From an uncultured Sterolibacterium sp. (GTDB lineage Bacteria > Pseudomonadota > Gammaproteobacteria > Burkholderiales > Rhodocyclaceae), in assembly GCA_903904605.1 (NCBI GenBank), contig CAIVDC010000086.1, forward strand, positions 1 to 64,000: 64,000 nt of DNA, given 5' to 3'. Each line of letters begins with the position of its first letter. Within the stretch, counting starts at the first letter, position 1. Position numbers and translations under genes: made by a program. Positions 61,092-64,000 of this stretch are shown here, piece by piece. The notes beneath the pieces are model-generated. The model worked only from the letters and a program-made list of their open reading frames with translations. It ran no database searches and had not been told where the DNA came from.

Positions 61092-62597
61092 TCACTGCCG
61101 ATGGCGAGTATGGACCGATGCCACGACATGTTGCGTTTCCGCCGCGGCATGATGATGGAGGAAGGCGTGCTCCGGCTCTGCGGGCAGCGGGACGTGCAGC
61201 CTCTGCGGCAGCAGGGAGCCGGCGACCATGCCCAGAACGCTCGCGATCAGTCCGGCGAATTGCGCCGGCACGAAGGGGTCCTCCGGGCCGAAGGCAGACA
61301 GCGACAGCCATACCGACAGGCCGCAGAAGATCGCCACGAGCGCACCCTGATTGGTCGAGCGTTTCCAGAACAGGCCGAAGACCAGCGGCACGAAGGCCGC
61401 GACCAGGGTCACCTGGTAGGCATTCTCGACCATCTTGAAAATGCTCGCCTTGGAATTGACCGCATAGAGCGTGACCAGCAGCGTGAAGACCAGGGTGACG
61501 ATGCGCATCGAGAGCAGCAGCTTGCGATCAGCCATCCTGCCCATCATCGGCTTCAGGATATTCTCGGTGAAGGTCACCGAAGGCGCCAGCAGCGTGGCCG
61601 AGGCGCAGCTCTTGATCGCCGAGAGCAGCGCGCCGAAGAACATCACCTGGGCGAAGAGCGGCGCCCGCTCCAGCACCAGGCGTGGCAGGATCAGTTGCGG
61701 GTCGGTGTCGATCAGGTCGGCGACCATCTTGGGGTCGAGCAGCGTCGCCGAGTAGGCCAGGAACATCGGCACGAAGGCGAAGAAAAAGTACAGGCTGCCG
61801 CCCAGCACCGAGCCCCAGACGGCGATCTTTTCCGTCTTCGACGACTGCACCCGCTGGAACACGTCCTGCTGCGGGATGGAACCGAACATCATGGTGACCC
61901 AGGCGGCGGCGAAGGCGAGGACCTGCTTCAGGTCGAGTGCCGGCCAGAACTCGAACTTGCCGGCCGAGCGGGCATGGTCGAAGACCACGCCGACGCCGCC
62001 GACCATGCCGCTGACCTCGCCGCCGATGTAAAGCATGCCGATGACGATGATGACCATCTGGATCAGGTCGGTCACCGCCACCGCCCACATGCCGCCGAAG
62101 AAGGTGTAGACGAGGATGGTCAACGAGCCTATCCACATCCCCGTGACCTTGGCGATCTCGCCGCCCGAGACGACGTTGAAAACCAGGCCCAGCGCGGTGA
62201 TCTGGGCGCCGACCCAGCCCAGGTAGGAGATGACGATGGCCAGCGTCGTCGCCACCTCGACGCCGCGGCCGAAGCGCTTCTTGTAGAAGTCGCCGATGGT
62301 CAGGAGATTCATCCGGTAGAGGGGCGCGGCGAAAAAAAGGCCGACCAGGATCAGGCACATCGAGGAACCGAAAGGGTCCGAAACCACGCCCTTCAGGCCG
62401 TCCTTGAGGAAGGTCGCGGGAATGCCCAGCACCGTCTCGGAGCCGAACCAGGTCGCGAACACCGTCGCCGTCACCATGTAGAAGGGAAGATGGCGTCCGG
62501 CCACGGCGAAGTCCTTGGTGTTATGGACATGGCGCGCCGCATAGAGGCCGATGCCGACCGAGACGACCCAGTAGATGATGACGAACCAGAGCAGCAT
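61092..62597 (-). CDS. sodium:solute symporter family protein
   Basis: 501 residues, 12-13 predicted membrane helices. The SSS family pattern is seen in the N-terminal YWVVSVGIGLYAARHVHNTKDFAVAGR, ATWFGSETVLGIPATFLKDG, and GFxxAAxxS-like FFGALLSAIKSCASATLLAPS. This resembles the solute:Na+ group that includes proline/pantothenate transporters and PAS-containing relatives. The tail after residue 470 is His-rich (HAFLHHHAAAETQHVVASVHTRHRQ), which is unusual and could bind metal. Substrate unknown. Confidence 0.85.
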   Translation of the reverse strand: MLLWFVIIYWVVSVGIGLYAARHVHNTKDFAVAGRHLPFYMVTATVFATWFGSETVLGIPATFLKDGLKGVVSDPFGSSMCLILVGLFFAAPLYRMNLLTIGDFYKKRFGRGVEVATTLAIVISYLGWVGAQITALGLVFNVVSGGEIAKVTGMWIGSLTILVYTFFGGMWAVAVTDLIQMVIIVIGMLYIGGEVSGMVGGVGVVFDHARSAGKFEFWPALDLKQVLAFAAAWVTMMFGSIPQQDVFQRVQSSKTEKIAVWGSVLGGSLYFFFAFVPMFLAYSATLLDPKMVADLIDTDPQLILPRLVLERAPLFAQVMFFGALLSAIKSCASATLLAPSVTFTENILKPMMGRMADRKLLLSMRIVTLVFTLLVTLYAVNSKASIFKMVENAYQVTLVAAFVPLVFGLFWKRSTNQGALVAIFCGLSVWLSLSAFGPEDPFVPAQFAGLIASVLGMVAGSLLPQRLHVPLPAEPEHAFLHHHAAAETQHVVASVHTRHRQ

Positions 62598-62624
62598 GAT
62601 TCCCGACTCCCCGAAGAGCGAAAA

Positions 62625-63506
62625 TTATACCTCGGCAGCCTTGCCGAATAAGGCCCCGACCAGCGCAAGCGCAATGGCGGCGGTGCGCCCGTCATGATCG
62701 TGTCCGGGATGGTATTCGGCGAGTTCGATGGCGCGGCATGCCGGCAAGCGCCCGAGCCCGGCCAGCAGGGGCAGCAGTTCGCCGGCCGCGAGTCCGCCCC
62801 GGGCGGGCGTTTCGACTCCGGGCGCCTCAGCGGGATCGATGACATCGAGGTCGATCGACAGGCCGAACTCCCTCCCGCCTTCAGCAGCGATCGCCAGCGC
62901 CTCTGCGAATACCTCGCCCAGGCCGCGACGGCGGATCTCGGCCATGCCAAAAATGCGCACGCCGAGGCGGCGCAGCAAGGCCAGTTCGCTCGCTTCGAAG
63001 CTGCGCGCCCCGACGATGCAGACATGACGCGGGTCCAGGGCCGGCCCGGGAACCTCCGCCAGTTCCGGCCCGCCTTGACCCAGCAGCGCGGCCAGCGGCA
63101 TGCCGTGCGGGTTGCCGCTGGGCGTAGACTCGGGCGTGTGGGCATCGAGGTGGGCGTCGAGCCAGACGAGGCCCGGCGGGTGGCCCAGGGCGCTGCCGAC
63201 GCCGCGCCAAGTCCCGGCGGCGATGGCATGATCACCGCCGACCACCAGCGGCAGGGCGCCCGAGATCAGGGTCTGCGCGACGCGTCGGGCGAGGCTGCGG
63301 CAGAGCAGGCCCAGCGCCGGCAGGCGGGGGCCGGCCGGCGGCGGCACCGGCGCTTCCCTAATGGCATCGGGGCAGGCATCCAGGAAACCCGCGGAGAACA
63401 GCGCCTCGGGGCCCCGAGCCACTTCGGCGTAGAGGCCGCCCAGCGCACTCGGGACCGGAATCACCCGCACCGGGCGCGGGAGGGCTTCTGTCCGGCGCGA
63501 GCTCAA
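62625..63506 (-). CDS. arginase/agmatinase family manganese hydrolase
   Basis: 293 residues with the full dinuclear Mn site: GGDHA (His93), DAHLDAH (117-123) and SIDLDVIDP (Asp219, Asp221). NPHGMPLA and VETPARGGL are arginase-like rather than agmatinase-like features. It probably hydrolyses arginine to ornithine and urea, though guanidino-acid specificity cannot be excluded. It is followed by the symporter gene 27 nt downstream, suggesting that the pair is cotranscribed. Confidence 0.82.
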   Translation of the reverse strand: MSSRRTEALPRPVRVIPVPSALGGLYAEVARGPEALFSAGFLDACPDAIREAPVPPPAGPRLPALGLLCRSLARRVAQTLISGALPLVVGGDHAIAAGTWRGVGSALGHPPGLVWLDAHLDAHTPESTPSGNPHGMPLAALLGQGGPELAEVPGPALDPRHVCIVGARSFEASELALLRRLGVRIFGMAEIRRRGLGEVFAEALAIAAEGGREFGLSIDLDVIDPAEAPGVETPARGGLAAGELLPLLAGLGRLPACRAIELAEYHPGHDHDGRTAAIALALVGALFGKAAEV

Positions 63507-63573
63507 CGGCAGACCGCCCGGACGTCGCGCCGGCTATCCGGATCGCGGCCGGGGAAGTCCCGGCGGCAAACGA

Positions 63574-64000
63574 TCATCGCGTCGCCAACACCATCACGAG
63601 CATCGCCAGCAGCGCGGCGATGGTTGCCAGAAGCCAGTTCTGCCTTCTGCGCGCGCCCAGCAGTTCGGCGGCCAGGCCGTGGTCGCCCGCGGGCTGACGG
63701 GTCAATTCCGCATGGACCAGCCGAGGCAGTTGCGGAAAAAGTTGCGCCCAGTGCGGCGCCTCCTGCTTGACGGCCCGGATGAAGCCCCGCCAGCCGACCT
63801 GCTCGCTCATCCAGCGCTCCAGAAACGGTTTGGCGGTCTGCCACAGGTCGAGGTCGGGATCGAGTTGCCGGCCCAGCCCTTCGACGTTGAGCAGGGTCTT
63901 TTGCAGCAGCACGAGCTGCGGCTGGATCTCGACGTTGAAGCGCCGCGACGTCTGGAACAGGCGCAGCAGGATGCGGCCGATGGAAATGTCCTTGAGGGGC
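63574..64000 (-). CDS. ubiB: UbiB C-terminus (partial, runs off window)
   Basis: The visible 142 codons read from [53 protein letters not shown] to two C-terminal membrane-helix-like segments ([21 protein letters not shown]). These are the hallmark C-terminus of the UbiB atypical kinase-like ATPase needed for ubiquinone biosynthesis. The kinase-like core lies beyond the right edge. The stop is TGA at 63574-63576. Confidence 0.93.
   Translation of the reverse strand, partial: PLKDISIGRILLRLFQTSRRFNVEIQPQLVLLQKTLLNVEGLGRQLDPDLDLWQTAKPFLERWMSEQVGWRGFIRAVKQEAPHWAQLFPQLPRLVHAELTRQPAGDHGLAAELLGARRRQNWLLATIAALLAMLVMVLATR

Noticed and set aside
61026-62651. Plus-strand open frame of 541 codons opposite the symporter
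   Set aside because: Composition (His/Asp/Glu/Arg/Gln-rich) mirrors the hydrophobic codons of the symporter on the other strand.

Overview
The window looks like a GC-rich chromosomal segment of a betaproteobacterium. Rhodocyclales-type is my best guess. It rests on the order ponA / pilMNOPQ / aroKB / dgt / gltBD, a PhaM-type polyhydroxyalkanoate protein, a fused indolepyruvate:ferredoxin oxidoreductase and a fused isobutyryl-CoA mutase (IcmF). There are no phage genes, CRISPR arrays or plasmid functions. Almost everything is protein coding, mostly in tightly packed operons on the minus strand.

Region by region. 1-8.6 kb: tRNA-Tyr, a D-2-hydroxyacid (lactate type) dehydrogenase followed by the fused 2-oxoacid:ferredoxin oxidoreductase, a membrane-anchored methyltransferase, an orphan ParA-like ATPase, a NarL/FixJ response regulator, PhaM and a pseudouridine synthase. 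8.7-17.0 kb: one minus-strand operon with a complete Liv-type ABC importer (LivG, LivH, LivM, binding protein, LivF) between two different acyl-CoA-forming ligases. It probably imports a carboxylic acid and activates it to a CoA ester. A divergent Crp/Fnr-type regulator sits upstream and is followed in frame by the tail of a lost GGDEF domain. 18.2-22.4 kb: 3-hydroxyacyl-CoA dehydrogenase and IcmF, with a perfect 8-bp-arm palindrome upstream. 22.6-26.5 kb: a fused monoheme cytochrome/outer-membrane-barrel protein (Cyc2-like architecture), a diheme cytochrome c and a trimeric porin. The cytochrome pair and the porin share an upstream 31-nt element made of two 11-nt direct repeats, resembling a Pho box. 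26.5-29.0 kb: a hydroxyisobutyrate-dehydrogenase-family enzyme and a DUF4397 lipoprotein.

29.2-32.8 kb is an accessory island of visibly lower GC. It is bounded by 28-nt inverted repeats (24/28 identical) that look like insertion-sequence ends. It holds an alpha/beta hydrolase, a decayed IS3-type transposase tail, a putative GH12-like secreted glycoside hydrolase and about 1.7 kb of noncoding or decayed DNA.

32.8-52.4 kb is a long minus-strand housekeeping stretch: glmS, glmU, gltD, gltB, dgt, aroB, aroK, an Ig-repeat surface lipoprotein, and pilQPONM with each neighbouring pair overlapping by 4 nt. ponA diverges from pilM. 55-64 kb holds cyaY, an LptM-like lipoprotein, lysA, hslVU, an RlmI-type methyltransferase preceded by a deleted 2-hydroxyacid dehydrogenase pseudogene, a flavin reductase, a sodium:solute symporter, an arginase and the 3' end of ubiB.

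The most interesting items are the shared upstream element of the cytochrome-barrel operon and porin, the island with its GH12-like protein, the icmF palindrome, the transporter-ligase operon with an altered ligase P-loop, and three gene remnants (GGDEF tail, IS3 tail, 2-hydroxyacid dehydrogenase). Functional calls come from motif recognition alone; no database search was possible.
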